Below are positions 1-6,856 of a DNA stretch of 8,689 nucleotides, piece after piece (positions within the stretch are counted from its first letter, which is position 1; the number at the start of each line of letters is the position of its first letter). The notes under the pieces are model-generated. The model did not search any database and was not told the DNA's origin. It saw only the letters and a program-made list of their open reading frames with translations. The DNA is from Bacillota bacterium. GTDB lineage: Bacteria; Bacillota; Clostridia; Peptostreptococcales; Anaerovoracaceae. The position numbers and the translations under genes were made by a program. The stretch is taken from positions 1-8,689 of the forward strand of contig JAFYKS010000292.1 of the NCBI GenBank assembly GCA_017537495.1. Reading direction: 5' to 3'.

Positions 1-95
1 AGCAACAGGGATGAAAGAGATAACCCGATCAGTTTTCCACGAGACATAGCCGCGGCTCTCTTTGCAATTTTTCTGATTTCCTTATTACTTTTCAT
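1..95 (-). CDS. Start of an unrecognised gene, cut by the window edge
   Basis: An ATG at 95 opens a frame that stays open to the window edge, giving about 31 residues. A strong GAGGAGGAG ribosome binding site lies five bases upstream (101-109). The visible N-terminus starts MKSNKEIRKIAKRAAAMSRG and runs into a hydrophobic stretch (LIGLSLSSLLL). A basic head followed by a likely membrane segment suggests a membrane protein, but too little is visible to name a family. A DUF975-like protein is a weak possibility. It begins only 29 bases after the transporter stop codon, with no terminator between them, so it is probably the next gene of the same operon. The gene call rests on the ribosome binding site and the open frame; function is unknown. 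Confidence 0.6.
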   Translation of the reverse strand, partial: MKSNKEIRKIAKRAAAMSRGKLIGLSLSSLL

Positions 96-124
96 AGTTT
101 CTCCTCCTCAATATATATCGGGGA

Positions 125-1570
125 TTAGAATGGTCCCAGATTGATCAGGTCAGCGATAATTACGATTACCAGACCTAATGCATATTCAACAGCAATGAAC
201 TTCCACCAGTACTTAACCCATGTTACATATGGGATACCAGCCATTGCCAGACCTGCATGGATGTTACCTGCAGTTGGTGTGAATGGATTGGATAATGCGT
301 CACCGATAACTTCACACTGTACTGCAACCTGTCTGTTCAGACCTGTCAGGTCAGCCAGAGGTGCCATCAGAGGCATAGTAGCGGTAGCCTGTCCGGAACC
401 GGATGGAATGATGTAGTTCATCAGACACTGGAATACATACTGACCTACTACAGCCATATAGTCAGGCAGCTTTGTTACCAGTCCTGCAGCCCAGTGCAGA
501 ATGGTATGCAGAATCTGTGCATCGTTCATGATAACCAGAATTGCTCTTGCGAAACCTACCATCAGAGCACCAGTTACCATGGTCTTCATACCTGCAACCA
601 GAGTATCACAGAACCAGTTGATTCCCTTACCATGTACAACAGTTACCAGCATAGCCATTACCATGAACAGTGCAGACAGTTCTTCGAAGTACCAGCCATA
701 GTTCAGTACGCCGTAAATCAGTACAGCTACAGTACCTACTACGATACCCAGGATAATCTTTCTTGTAGTATTAAATTCTGGCAGGTTATCAAAGTCAACA
801 CGGTTGTTTTCGATAAATACCTTGTCCATTTCATACATCAGAGACTTTGTCTGATCCTTTTCCAGCTTCTTCGCATATGCCATCAGCATAACAGAAACCA
901 GAATAATGTAAGCAATCAGAACACCGATATGGAATCCTAGACCAGAGAACATTGGCAGACCGGAAATACCCTGCGCAACCCCCAGGGTGAATGGGTTAAC
1001 AGTAGCACCGGCGAAACCTGCAGCACCTGAGCCCATTACCAGAGCCACAACCAGCAGAGAGTCATATCCTGCACCAATCAAGATCGGACATAAAATCGGG
1101 ATGAAGCATAATACTTCTTCATAGGTACCAACGGTGGAACCTAATATAGCAAAGATGGTTACCAATACAGGTACAATGAGAACTTTTCTGTCCCCCATCT
1201 TTTGGATAAGACGTCCTACCCCGGCAACAATTGCACCAGTTTCATTTACAATGTAGAAGCAGCCTACTGAGATAAAGATAGAGAAAATAATGTCAGGAAC
1301 CGCTTCCATACCTCTGATTGGTGAGGTCATGTACTGCATGAAGGAGATAGATAAATCTTCTTCTGACAGCTTCCAGGTGGATGCATCAACTACAGAACGA
1401 ACCTTTTCTGTTCCATCCGCCTGTAAATATGTTACCTGTGTCATTTCATAGGTACTGGATGGAATCACGTAAGACAGGATTGCGAAAATCAGTGCGAGAA
1501 TCATCATTACCGCAAACGGTCTTGGGAATTCAAGTTTCTTCTTCTGAGCTTTCTTAGCAGTAATTTCCAT
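125..1570 (-). CDS. YfcC/DcuC-family membrane transporter (probable amino acid, peptide or carboxylate carrier)
   Basis: This is an integral membrane carrier of the YfcC family (Pfam DcuC, C4-dicarboxylate anaerobic carrier clan). Such proteins move dicarboxylates, basic amino acids or small peptide-like solutes across the cytoplasmic membrane; the true substrate is often unknown. Numbered from the chosen start (481 residues), it has a basic N-terminus, a first membrane segment near residues 19-38, an external loop at about 40-90, and roughly a dozen hydrophobic segments. Family landmarks are GTYEEVLCFIP around 148-158, NPFTLG at 192-197, the loop IPSGSGQATATMP at 388-400, and NPFTPTAGN at 428-436. 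The start at 1570 is preferred over an in-frame ATG 36 bases upstream because AAGGAGG sits directly before it and homologues start close to the basic stretch. It lies 61 bases after the second M20 gene. Being last but one in a catabolic operon, it probably imports the compound the M20 enzymes act on. Family confident; substrate not. Confidence 0.9.
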   Translation of the reverse strand: MEITAKKAQKKKLEFPRPFAVMMILALIFAILSYVIPSSTYEMTQVTYLQADGTEKVRSVVDASTWKLSEEDLSISFMQYMTSPIRGMEAVPDIIFSIFISVGCFYIVNETGAIVAGVGRLIQKMGDRKVLIVPVLVTIFAILGSTVGTYEEVLCFIPILCPILIGAGYDSLLVVALVMGSGAAGFAGATVNPFTLGVAQGISGLPMFSGLGFHIGVLIAYIILVSVMLMAYAKKLEKDQTKSLMYEMDKVFIENNRVDFDNLPEFNTTRKIILGIVVGTVAVLIYGVLNYGWYFEELSALFMVMAMLVTVVHGKGINWFCDTLVAGMKTMVTGALMVGFARAILVIMNDAQILHTILHWAAGLVTKLPDYMAVVGQYVFQCLMNYIIPSGSGQATATMPLMAPLADLTGLNRQVAVQCEVIGDALSNPFTPTAGNIHAGLAMAGIPYVTWVKYWWKFIAVEYALGLVIVIIADLINLGPF

Positions 1571-1631
1571 ATTTGTTCCTCCTTTCGAACAATTATGAAT
1601 TTGCAATAACGAATATGTTTACGGGTATCCC

Positions 1632-2831
1632 TTAAGAGTGACAGAACTCTACTGCAGCCATTGCATAAACCAGTGCGATATTATACAAATCTGCAATTGG
1701 TACAGTTTCCGGAGCAGCATGAGGGTTTTCACCGCCCGGACCCAGAACTACAACAGGAAGACCAGCATACTTAGCCAGCAGACCTGCATCCGTCCAGGAC
1801 TTCATATATGTGATTACCGTTTCTTTTTCTGTAACATCTTCAATTACATCGGAAAGCATGGTTACCAGAGGATGATCTTCCGGAATTTCAAATGGTGGAT
1901 GTACATAGCCTTCCTTCATAACGGATTCTTCGCATACGGACATTTCACATTTGAACTGCGGATCCTGCGCTGCCAGTTTATCAATCAGTTCCTGGAATTC
2001 ACCAATCACATCTTCATATTCCTGATATGGCAGGTATCTGGTATCAATTGTGATTTCACAGTCTCCTGCTACAGTAGACGGCTGTGTACCACCCTGAATT
2101 ACACCGATATTCACAGTAGCCTCATTCAGTGCCGGATGCTTTCTTCCGAAGATTTTCGGTGCCAGTTCTTCTTCCAGAGCACTGATAAACTTATTCGCCT
2201 TGGAAATTGCATTGATACCATCATGTACATATCCGCCATGTACGGCCTTGCCGGTGAAGGTGAACTTCAGCCATTCCAGGCCTCTCTGGCAGTTTCTGAT
2301 TTCAAAGAAAGATCTTTCGGCAACGATTGCTGCGTCTGCTTTGATACCGCTTTCGATGACATCGATGGTACCGAGGCTCTTGTGTTCTTCATCGATAACT
2401 CCGGTGAAAACAACCTTGCCCTTCTGCAGTGCGCCGGATGCCTTCAGTGCAAGCACTGCTTCAACCAGACCGGCTGTCGGCCCCTTGTCATCGCAGGTAC
2501 CGCGGCCATACAGGATACCGTCAACAATCTTCGGCTCACAGGCTTCTTCCCAACCATACGGCGGTACGGTGTCCAGATGACCATTCAGCATCAAGGTCTT
2601 TCCAGGATTGCCGCTGTCCAGAACTGCAATCACATTGCAGCGTCCATCTTCAACTTCTTTCAGCTCACACGGAATGTCATGCGCATCAAAAATATCTTTG
2701 ATATACTTCGCCACCTTGGTTTCCCGCTGTGGAATACCAGGATAAGATTCGATACGAATCATGTCCGAAGTCATTTTCACTACACGATCTTCACTGATAT
2801 GAGCCTTCAAGGTTTCTTTTAAATTACTCAT
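1632..2831 (-). CDS. M20-family metallohydrolase, copy B (ArgE/DapE-like deacylase or dipeptidase)
   Basis: A 399-residue cytoplasmic di-zinc amidohydrolase of the M20 family (ArgE, DapE, carboxypeptidase G2, PepV relatives). These cleave N-acyl amino acids or dipeptides. The expected ligands are all visible: His85 and Asp87 in NGHLDTV, bridging Asp114 in GRGTCDDKG, general base Glu148 and ligand Glu149 in DEEH, Glu172 in VAERS, and His371 in GENPHA. The inserted dimerisation domain (about 180-290) carries His198 in VHGGYVHDGINAI, the type of residue that completes the active site of the partner subunit. The ATG at 2831 has AGGGAGG nine to ten bases upstream. It is about 82% identical, without gaps, to the gene just before it (2880-4079) and is separated from it by 48 bases, so the pair is a tandem duplication. 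Differences cluster near substrate-facing loops (PPYGWEEAC after the His-x-Asp motif; AAPETVPIA after the last His). Enzyme class is clear; the actual substrate cannot be read from sequence. Confidence 0.93.
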   Translation of the reverse strand: MSNLKETLKAHISEDRVVKMTSDMIRIESYPGIPQRETKVAKYIKDIFDAHDIPCELKEVEDGRCNVIAVLDSGNPGKTLMLNGHLDTVPPYGWEEACEPKIVDGILYGRGTCDDKGPTAGLVEAVLALKASGALQKGKVVFTGVIDEEHKSLGTIDVIESGIKADAAIVAERSFFEIRNCQRGLEWLKFTFTGKAVHGGYVHDGINAISKANKFISALEEELAPKIFGRKHPALNEATVNIGVIQGGTQPSTVAGDCEITIDTRYLPYQEYEDVIGEFQELIDKLAAQDPQFKCEMSVCEESVMKEGYVHPPFEIPEDHPLVTMLSDVIEDVTEKETVITYMKSWTDAGLLAKYAGLPVVVLGPGGENPHAAPETVPIADLYNIALVYAMAAVEFCHS

Positions 2832-2879
2832 TCACTTACCTCCCTCGCTTAATTCAAATCCATCAAATTCCCTTTGTTT

Positions 2880-4079
2880 TTAAGAGTGGCAGAATTCTAC
2901 TGCAGCCATTGCGTAAACCAGCGCGATGTTCCACAGATCTTCCAAAGGTACGGATTCGTCATCAGCATGAGGATTTTCCCCACCCGGTCCCAGAACTACA
3001 GTTGGAATATTAGCAAACTCGTTCAGCAGTCCGGCATCTGTCCAGGACTTCATATAAGTAATGACAGTTTCCTTTTCTGTAACATCTGCAATTACATCTG
3101 AAAGCATGGTTACCAGAGGATGATCTTCTGGGATTTCAAATGGAGCATGTACATAGCCTTCCTTCAGAGCCGCTTCTTCACATACTGACATTTCACACTT
3201 GAACTGCGGATCTTCCGCTGCCAGTTCATCAATCAGCTCCTGGAATTCACCAACTACATCTTCATACTTCTGATATGGAAGATATCTGGTATCGATGTAT
3301 AAATCGCATTCTCCCGCTACGGTTGACAGCTGTGTTCCGCCATGGATGATGCCGATGTTGACCATGGCTTCATTCAGTGTCGGATGTTTTCTTCCGAAGA
3401 TTTTAGGTGCTAACTTCTGTTCTACTGCATTGATATACTTGTTAGCTTTGGAAATCGCGTTGATGCCATCATGCAGATATCCGCCGTGTACTGTCTTACC
3501 AGTGAAATGGAATTTCAGCCATTCCAGACCTCTCTGGCAGTTACGGATTTCAAAGAAAGATCTTTCGGCAACAATTGCTGCATCTGCCTGAATGCCGCTT
3601 TCAATTACATCGATAGTACCAATACTGTTGTGCTCTTCATCCAGAACACCGGTGAAAACGATTTTACCTTTTTTCAGTTCTCCGGATTCCTTCAGTGCAA
3701 GCATTGCTTCAATAAGACCAGCGGTCGGACCCTTATCATCGCAGGTACCACGGCCATACATGATTCCGTCGACAATCCTTGGTTCGAAGGCTTCTTCCCA
3801 ACCGTTTGGCTCAACCGTATCCAGATGGCCATTGAACATCATTGTTTTGCCCGGAACTCCACTGTCCAGAGTTGCAATAACGTTGCAGCGTCCATCAGCA
3901 ACTTCTTTCAGCTCACACGGAATGCCACTGGCATCAAACATACTTTTGATATATTTTGCGACGCCTGTTTCCTGATTTGGAATACCGTAATAGGATTCAA
4001 TGCGGATCATATCTTCCGTCATCTTCACTACGCGTTCTTCACTGATATACGCCTTCAGAGCTTCTTTTAAATTGCTCAT
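2880..4079 (-). CDS. M20-family metallohydrolase, copy A (ArgE/DapE-like deacylase or dipeptidase)
   Basis: This is the upstream member of the M20 pair, also 399 residues. Every metal and catalytic position is conserved with copy B: His85/Asp87, Asp114, Glu148/Glu149, Glu172, His198 of the dimerisation domain, and His371. Both copies should therefore be active, and neither looks like a decaying duplicate. The start is taken at the ATG at 4079 because AGAGGAGG precedes it, the first residues (MSNLKE) match copy B exactly, and the lengths then agree; an in-frame ATG at 4139 would add 20 residues with no match in copy B. Substitutions relative to copy B include EPNGWEEAF after HLDTV, IIHGGTQLS in place of VIQGGTQPS, and ADDESVPLEDLW after His371. 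The last change makes the loop next to a zinc ligand more acidic, which could alter substrate choice. It lies 89 bases after the SDR gene. The likely job is release of an amino acid or amine-bearing acid from an amide precursor (inference). Confidence 0.93.
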   Translation of the reverse strand: MSNLKEALKAYISEERVVKMTEDMIRIESYYGIPNQETGVAKYIKSMFDASGIPCELKEVADGRCNVIATLDSGVPGKTMMFNGHLDTVEPNGWEEAFEPRIVDGIMYGRGTCDDKGPTAGLIEAMLALKESGELKKGKIVFTGVLDEEHNSIGTIDVIESGIQADAAIVAERSFFEIRNCQRGLEWLKFHFTGKTVHGGYLHDGINAISKANKYINAVEQKLAPKIFGRKHPTLNEAMVNIGIIHGGTQLSTVAGECDLYIDTRYLPYQKYEDVVGEFQELIDELAAEDPQFKCEMSVCEEAALKEGYVHAPFEIPEDHPLVTMLSDVIADVTEKETVITYMKSWTDAGLLNEFANIPTVVLGPGGENPHADDESVPLEDLWNIALVYAMAAVEFCHS

Positions 4080-4168
4080 TCTCTTACCTCCTCTTTTTAA
4101 ATTTAATCTATTCAATTCCGACCAACCCTCATAACCCATCTCTCAGGAACGGCGGAAATCAATAGCAG

Positions 4169-4954
4169 TTATACTTTATGTTCCCAACTGTAACGAGTAT
4201 CCTGAACCCTGTATTTGCCGCCAGCCACTTCGATATCAAGTCCCGTTATGTATCCACATGCATCAGAAGCAAGGAATACTACCGGCTTGGCAATATCCTC
4301 AGGTTTTCCCAGCCGTCCCAGAGCTACGTTCTGGATATATAACTCATGATTGCGTGCACACATCTCCTTCGTCATTTCCGTTTCAACCATCCCCGGCTGA
4401 TAACCAACTACTCTGATTCCATACGGTGCAAAATTCGCTGCGATTGACTTTGTAAAACTGCTCACCGCTGCTTTTGAAGCCGCATATACGGAACCTCGAG
4501 TGTGCGGTATGTTCACAGTATAGGAGGAAGCATTAATGATAACGCCGCCATCCCCCTGTGCAATCATATATTTTCCGGCAACTCTGCAGCCTTCGAAAAC
4601 AGCATATACATTTGTCTTCATGATACGGTCATAATCTTCTATCGGAAAATCCAGTACTGTATGATGCAGATCCACCCCTGCATTATTTATCCACACATCA
4701 AGCCGTCCATTCTTTTGGACAATCTGTTCCGCCATGGCTTCAAGCTGTTCTTTCTCAGTCACATCAATCTGATATATATCCAGATTAAATCCGCAAGAGG
4801 CGGCTTCTTCCTGTGTTTTCTTAAGTTTCGCTTCAGAAATATCACATATGGAAACCTTGGCGCCTTCATTCAGAAACTCAAAAGCAATCGCCTTTCCGAT
4901 ACCTGCACCGCCGCCTGTTATCAATACACTTTTATCTCTTAAGTTCAGCTCCAT
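4169..4954 (-). CDS. Short-chain dehydrogenase/reductase, probably NAD-dependent (SDR 2)
   Basis: A 261-residue classical SDR oxidoreductase with a Rossmann fold. The cofactor glycine motif TGGGAGIG is at 13-20. Asp38 at the end of the second strand (SICDIS) favours NAD over NADP. NNAG is at 90-93. The catalytic set is Asn115, Ser144, Tyr157 and Lys161 (YAASK). The usual PG motif follows (YQPGMVETEM, about 186-195), and a C-terminal substrate-loop tail ends in WEHKV. The ATG at 4954 is preceded by GGAGGAGGGG. The gene lies 23 bases downstream of the BKACE gene, so the two are almost certainly co-transcribed. Family members interconvert alcohols and ketones. Beside a beta-keto acid cleavage enzyme, oxidation of a beta-hydroxy acid to the beta-keto acid is the most economical role, but reduction of the acetoacetate product to 3-hydroxybutyrate is also possible. 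It shares little beyond family motifs with the other SDR here, so the two likely act on different substrates. Confidence 0.93.
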   Translation of the reverse strand: MELNLRDKSVLITGGGAGIGKAIAFEFLNEGAKVSICDISEAKLKKTQEEAASCGFNLDIYQIDVTEKEQLEAMAEQIVQKNGRLDVWINNAGVDLHHTVLDFPIEDYDRIMKTNVYAVFEGCRVAGKYMIAQGDGGVIINASSYTVNIPHTRGSVYAASKAAVSSFTKSIAANFAPYGIRVVGYQPGMVETEMTKEMCARNHELYIQNVALGRLGKPEDIAKPVVFLASDACGYITGLDIEVAGGKYRVQDTRYSWEHKV

Positions 4955-4977
4955 ATGAATCCCCTCCTCCGTACTTG

Positions 4978-5790
4978 TTACTTTAATCCCAGAATTTCTC
5001 TTGCTTCATCCGGCGTGGCGATTTCTCTGCCGAATTCTTTCGCAAGTCTTGCCACACGTTCTACCAGCATTGCATTGCTTGCCGGAACACCTTTGCTGTA
5101 GTAGATGTTGTCTTCCAGGCCCACTCTTACATGACCTCCCAGAGCAATTCCCAGCATGGTGGTGACAATCTGGTTCTTTCCCACACCGGAAATATTCCAT
5201 TCGGAACCTTCCGGCAGCATGTTAATCAGATATGCCAGCTGCGCCACATCGGCTTCCTGGGCACCTTTCAGTCCCATGATGAAGTTGAAATACAACGGTT
5301 CCTTCAGCAGACCCTTCTTTTTCAGGTCTTTCGCTGCCAGAATCATAGCGGTATCGAAGATTTCCAGCTCTGGTTTGATGTTCTTCTCTGCCATCATGGC
5401 TGCAAGCTTCTCCACCACATCCGGTGCGTTGGCATAGATGCTGGTGGCGAAATTGCAGGAACTTGTGGTCAGACTGGCCATTTCCGGATTGAACCATAAG
5501 CCCTTACTTCTGTCTTCAAACTCTACACCCGCACGGCCACCGGTGGATATCTGCACAATCAGTTCCGGTGCCTTTTCTTTAATCTTGTCATGGATTTCTT
5601 TAAAGATGGCAGCATCATGGGTGTTCTTGCCATCCGGGGTTCTTGCATGTACATGAACTACGGAAGCACCCGCCTTATAGCAGGCCAGGGCGTCAGCCGC
5701 CAGCTCATCAGGAGTAATCGGTACGTAGGGATTTTGCTCCTTGGTCGGCAGGGATCCCACCAGAGCCGCCGTTATAATCAGTTTTTTCAT
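4978..5790 (-). CDS. Beta-keto acid cleavage enzyme (BKACE, DUF849 family)
   Basis: A 270-residue zinc-dependent TIM-barrel enzyme. The family condenses a beta-keto acid with acetyl-CoA, releasing acetoacetate and a new acyl-CoA. The founding member is Kce of anaerobic lysine fermentation. Numbered from the ATG at 5790, residues match those I recall for Kce with little or no offset: zinc ligands His46 and His48 (VVHVHAR) and Glu226; catalytic or binding residues Ser82 (ISTGG), Glu143 (ELEIFD), Arg222 and Asp227 (HVRVGLEDN). The position of Kce Glu14, which holds the substrate ammonium group, is Leu14 here (VGSLPTKEQNP), so 3-keto-5-aminohexanoate is an unlikely substrate. A TTG 21 bases upstream could open a longer frame, but it abuts the preceding stop codon. 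AGGAGAAGG before the ATG and the family N-terminus MKKLIITAA support 5790. The gap to the upstream SDR is 21 bases, which shows tight coupling. Family certain; substrate unknown. Confidence 0.93.
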   Translation of the reverse strand: MKKLIITAALVGSLPTKEQNPYVPITPDELAADALACYKAGASVVHVHARTPDGKNTHDAAIFKEIHDKIKEKAPELIVQISTGGRAGVEFEDRSKGLWFNPEMASLTTSSCNFATSIYANAPDVVEKLAAMMAEKNIKPELEIFDTAMILAAKDLKKKGLLKEPLYFNFIMGLKGAQEADVAQLAYLINMLPEGSEWNISGVGKNQIVTTMLGIALGGHVRVGLEDNIYYSKGVPASNAMLVERVARLAKEFGREIATPDEAREILGLK

Positions 5791-5811
5791 TTCTTTCACC
5801 TTCTCCTGCAA

Positions 5812-6579
5812 CTAATCAATCATACGGCCGCCCTCGATATATAGAGCGTGTCCGGTAATATAGCTGGCCAAATCCGAACAAAGGAAGAGTGCAGGTCCAA
5901 CCATTTCTTCCACTTCGCCGAATCTTCCCATTGGAATCTTGGAAAGCAGTTCATTGTATTTCACCGGATCGTTCAACAGGTTGGCAGTCTGGTTTGTTCT
6001 GACATAACCCGGGCCAATTGCATTGACACGGATACCATATGGTGCCCACTCGTGGGCCATAACCTTGGTCAGCTGAACGATTCCGCCCTTGGTTGCCGCA
6101 TACGGTGCCAGATTGCAGTGACCTCTTGCTGCCGATACGGATGCCGTATTTACAATACTGCCGAAGCCCTGCTGAATCATTTTCTTTCCCACAGCCTGTG
6201 CCATGAAGAAAATTCCCTTTAAATTTACGGAATTGATTTTATCCCATTCCGTTTCCGTGAATTCAATCACCGGCTTTCGGATATTCATTCCTGCATGATT
6301 CATGAGAATATCAATTCTGCCGTATTTTTCAAATATATAGTCAACCTGCTTATTTACTGCGTCCACATCGGTAACGTCCAGTACTAAAGGCATGCTGTCT
6401 CGCTTCAAATCTCCCAGGTCGGAAACCACTTTTTCTACTTCCTCGCTGTACAGTCCGATTGCCACGATGGTCGCACCGCACTCTGCAAAGCCTTTCACCA
6501 TGGCACTTCCGATGCTTCCGCCGGCGCCGGTAATTACCACAACTTTACCTTCATAATTTAATGCATTCCTGTAATCCAT
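5812..6579 (-). CDS. Short-chain dehydrogenase/reductase, first gene of the operon (SDR 1)
   Basis: A 255-residue classical SDR. It has the glycine motif TGAGGSIG at 17-24 and the catalytic set Asn119, Ser147, Tyr160 and Lys164 (YAATK). The adenine-pocket motif reads NHAG (94-97) instead of NNAG, a mild deviation. After the second strand the sequence is VAIGLYSEE, with neither the Asp typical of NAD binding nor a clear Arg/Lys of NADP binding, so the cofactor is uncertain. IGPGYVRT (about 190) is the usual PG motif, and the protein ends soon after YITGHALYIEGG, typical of 250-residue SDRs. The ATG at 6579 has AGGAGG eight bases upstream. It is the first gene after the sigma-54 promoter, with a leader of about 37 bases, and its stop codon is 21 bases from the BKACE start. 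A role in making the beta-keto substrate for that enzyme, or in handling its product, is inferred from position. The gluconate-5-dehydrogenase/FabG-like part of the family is the nearest general resemblance. Confidence 0.93.
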   Translation of the reverse strand: MDYRNALNYEGKVVVITGAGGSIGSAMVKGFAECGATIVAIGLYSEEVEKVVSDLGDLKRDSMPLVLDVTDVDAVNKQVDYIFEKYGRIDILMNHAGMNIRKPVIEFTETEWDKINSVNLKGIFFMAQAVGKKMIQQGFGSIVNTASVSAARGHCNLAPYAATKGGIVQLTKVMAHEWAPYGIRVNAIGPGYVRTNQTANLLNDPVKYNELLSKIPMGRFGEVEEMVGPALFLCSDLASYITGHALYIEGGRMID

Positions 6580-6626
6580 TCTGTCAGCCTCCTTCGATGT
6601 ACGGTCTATTTACTTTCTCTATATAA

Positions 6627-6642
6627 AGCAAAGGGTGTGCCA
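6627..6642 (-). promoter_or_regulatory. Sigma-54 (-24/-12) promoter of the catabolic operon
   Basis: On the minus strand the sequence reads TGGCAC, five bases (ACCCT), then TTGCT. This matches the sigma-54 consensus TGGCAC-N5-TTGCW. The invariant GG (6641-6640) and GC (6629-6628) are exactly ten bases apart, as the holoenzyme requires. Transcription would start near 6616, leaving a leader of about 37 bases before the SDR start at 6579. A sigma-54 activator gene ends about 215 bases upstream, which fits. Confidence 0.92.
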
Positions 6643-6650
6643 ACTTGCAG

Positions 6651-6695
6651 AAATAAAAAAAATAAAGATTCCTGATAATACAAGAACCTTTATTT
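6651..6695 (-). terminator. Intrinsic terminator of the regulator transcript
   Basis: On the minus strand, AAATAAAGGTTCTTG (6695-6681) pairs with CAGGAATCTTTATTT (6674-6660) across a six-base TATTAT loop. That gives about 15 pairs including two G-U pairs. It is followed by a T-rich run (TTTTTATTT, to about 6651). It lies about 160 bases past the regulator stop codon and ends just before the sigma-54 promoter. It should therefore insulate the operon from regulator read-through, so that operon expression depends on the sigma-54 promoter. Confidence 0.8.
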
Positions 6696-6764
6696 TTCAA
6701 CATTTTCCGCTATTTCTTCGCTAAGAAAAACTAATCTGAATTTGTGTATGTATTTTCACATTCA

Positions 6765-6780
6765 TTCTAATATTTTAGAA
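6765..6780. promoter_or_regulatory. Candidate activator-binding palindrome 1 (upstream activating site)
   Basis: TTCTAA-TATT-TTAGAA is a perfect inverted repeat with six-base arms. Its centre is about 156 bases upstream of the predicted sigma-54 start, the usual range for enhancer sites of sigma-54 activators. It shares arms and spacing with the palindrome at 6831-6846. Assignment to the neighbouring regulator is inference from position and repetition. Confidence 0.5.
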
Positions 6781-6830
6781 CTTTTTCTTTTCATCATAAA
6801 TAGTACTGTATTTTTCGGCGTTTCTAAGCA

Positions 6831-6846
6831 TTCTGAAATTTTAGAA
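6831..6846. promoter_or_regulatory. Candidate activator-binding palindrome 2 (upstream activating site)
   Basis: TTCTGA-AATT-TTAGAA has the same arm length and spacing as palindrome 1, with one arm mismatch, and is extended by a matching outer A/T pair (6830 and 6847). Its centre is about 222 bases upstream of the predicted start. Extra half-sites TTCTAA (6822-6827) and TTAGAA (6861-6866, inside the last codons of the regulator) lie beside it, making a cluster of six related half-sites in about 100 bases. Confidence 0.5.
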
Positions 6847-6856
6847 TACTTTCCAA

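Noticed and set aside
1638..2822. A 394-codon open frame on the plus strand, antisense to M20 copy B, and a related one at 3471-4070 antisense to copy A
   Set aside because: Both are antisense shadows. The minus-strand genes have complete M20 motifs and ribosome binding sites, and the plus-strand products show Cys/His/Phe/Tyr-rich composition without any family motif. The similarity between the two shadows only reflects the gene duplication.
5791..5811. A TTG start at 5811 giving a BKACE seven residues longer
   Set aside because: It directly abuts the upstream stop codon, has no ribosome binding site of its own, and the ATG at 5790 has AGGAGAAGG and the usual family N-terminus.
6713..6728. 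Inverted repeat TTTCTT-CGCT-AAGAAA as a third activator site or second terminator
   Set aside because: The spacing between its TTCT and AGAA elements differs from the two matching palindromes, and no T-run follows the hairpin. In such AT-rich DNA it may be chance.
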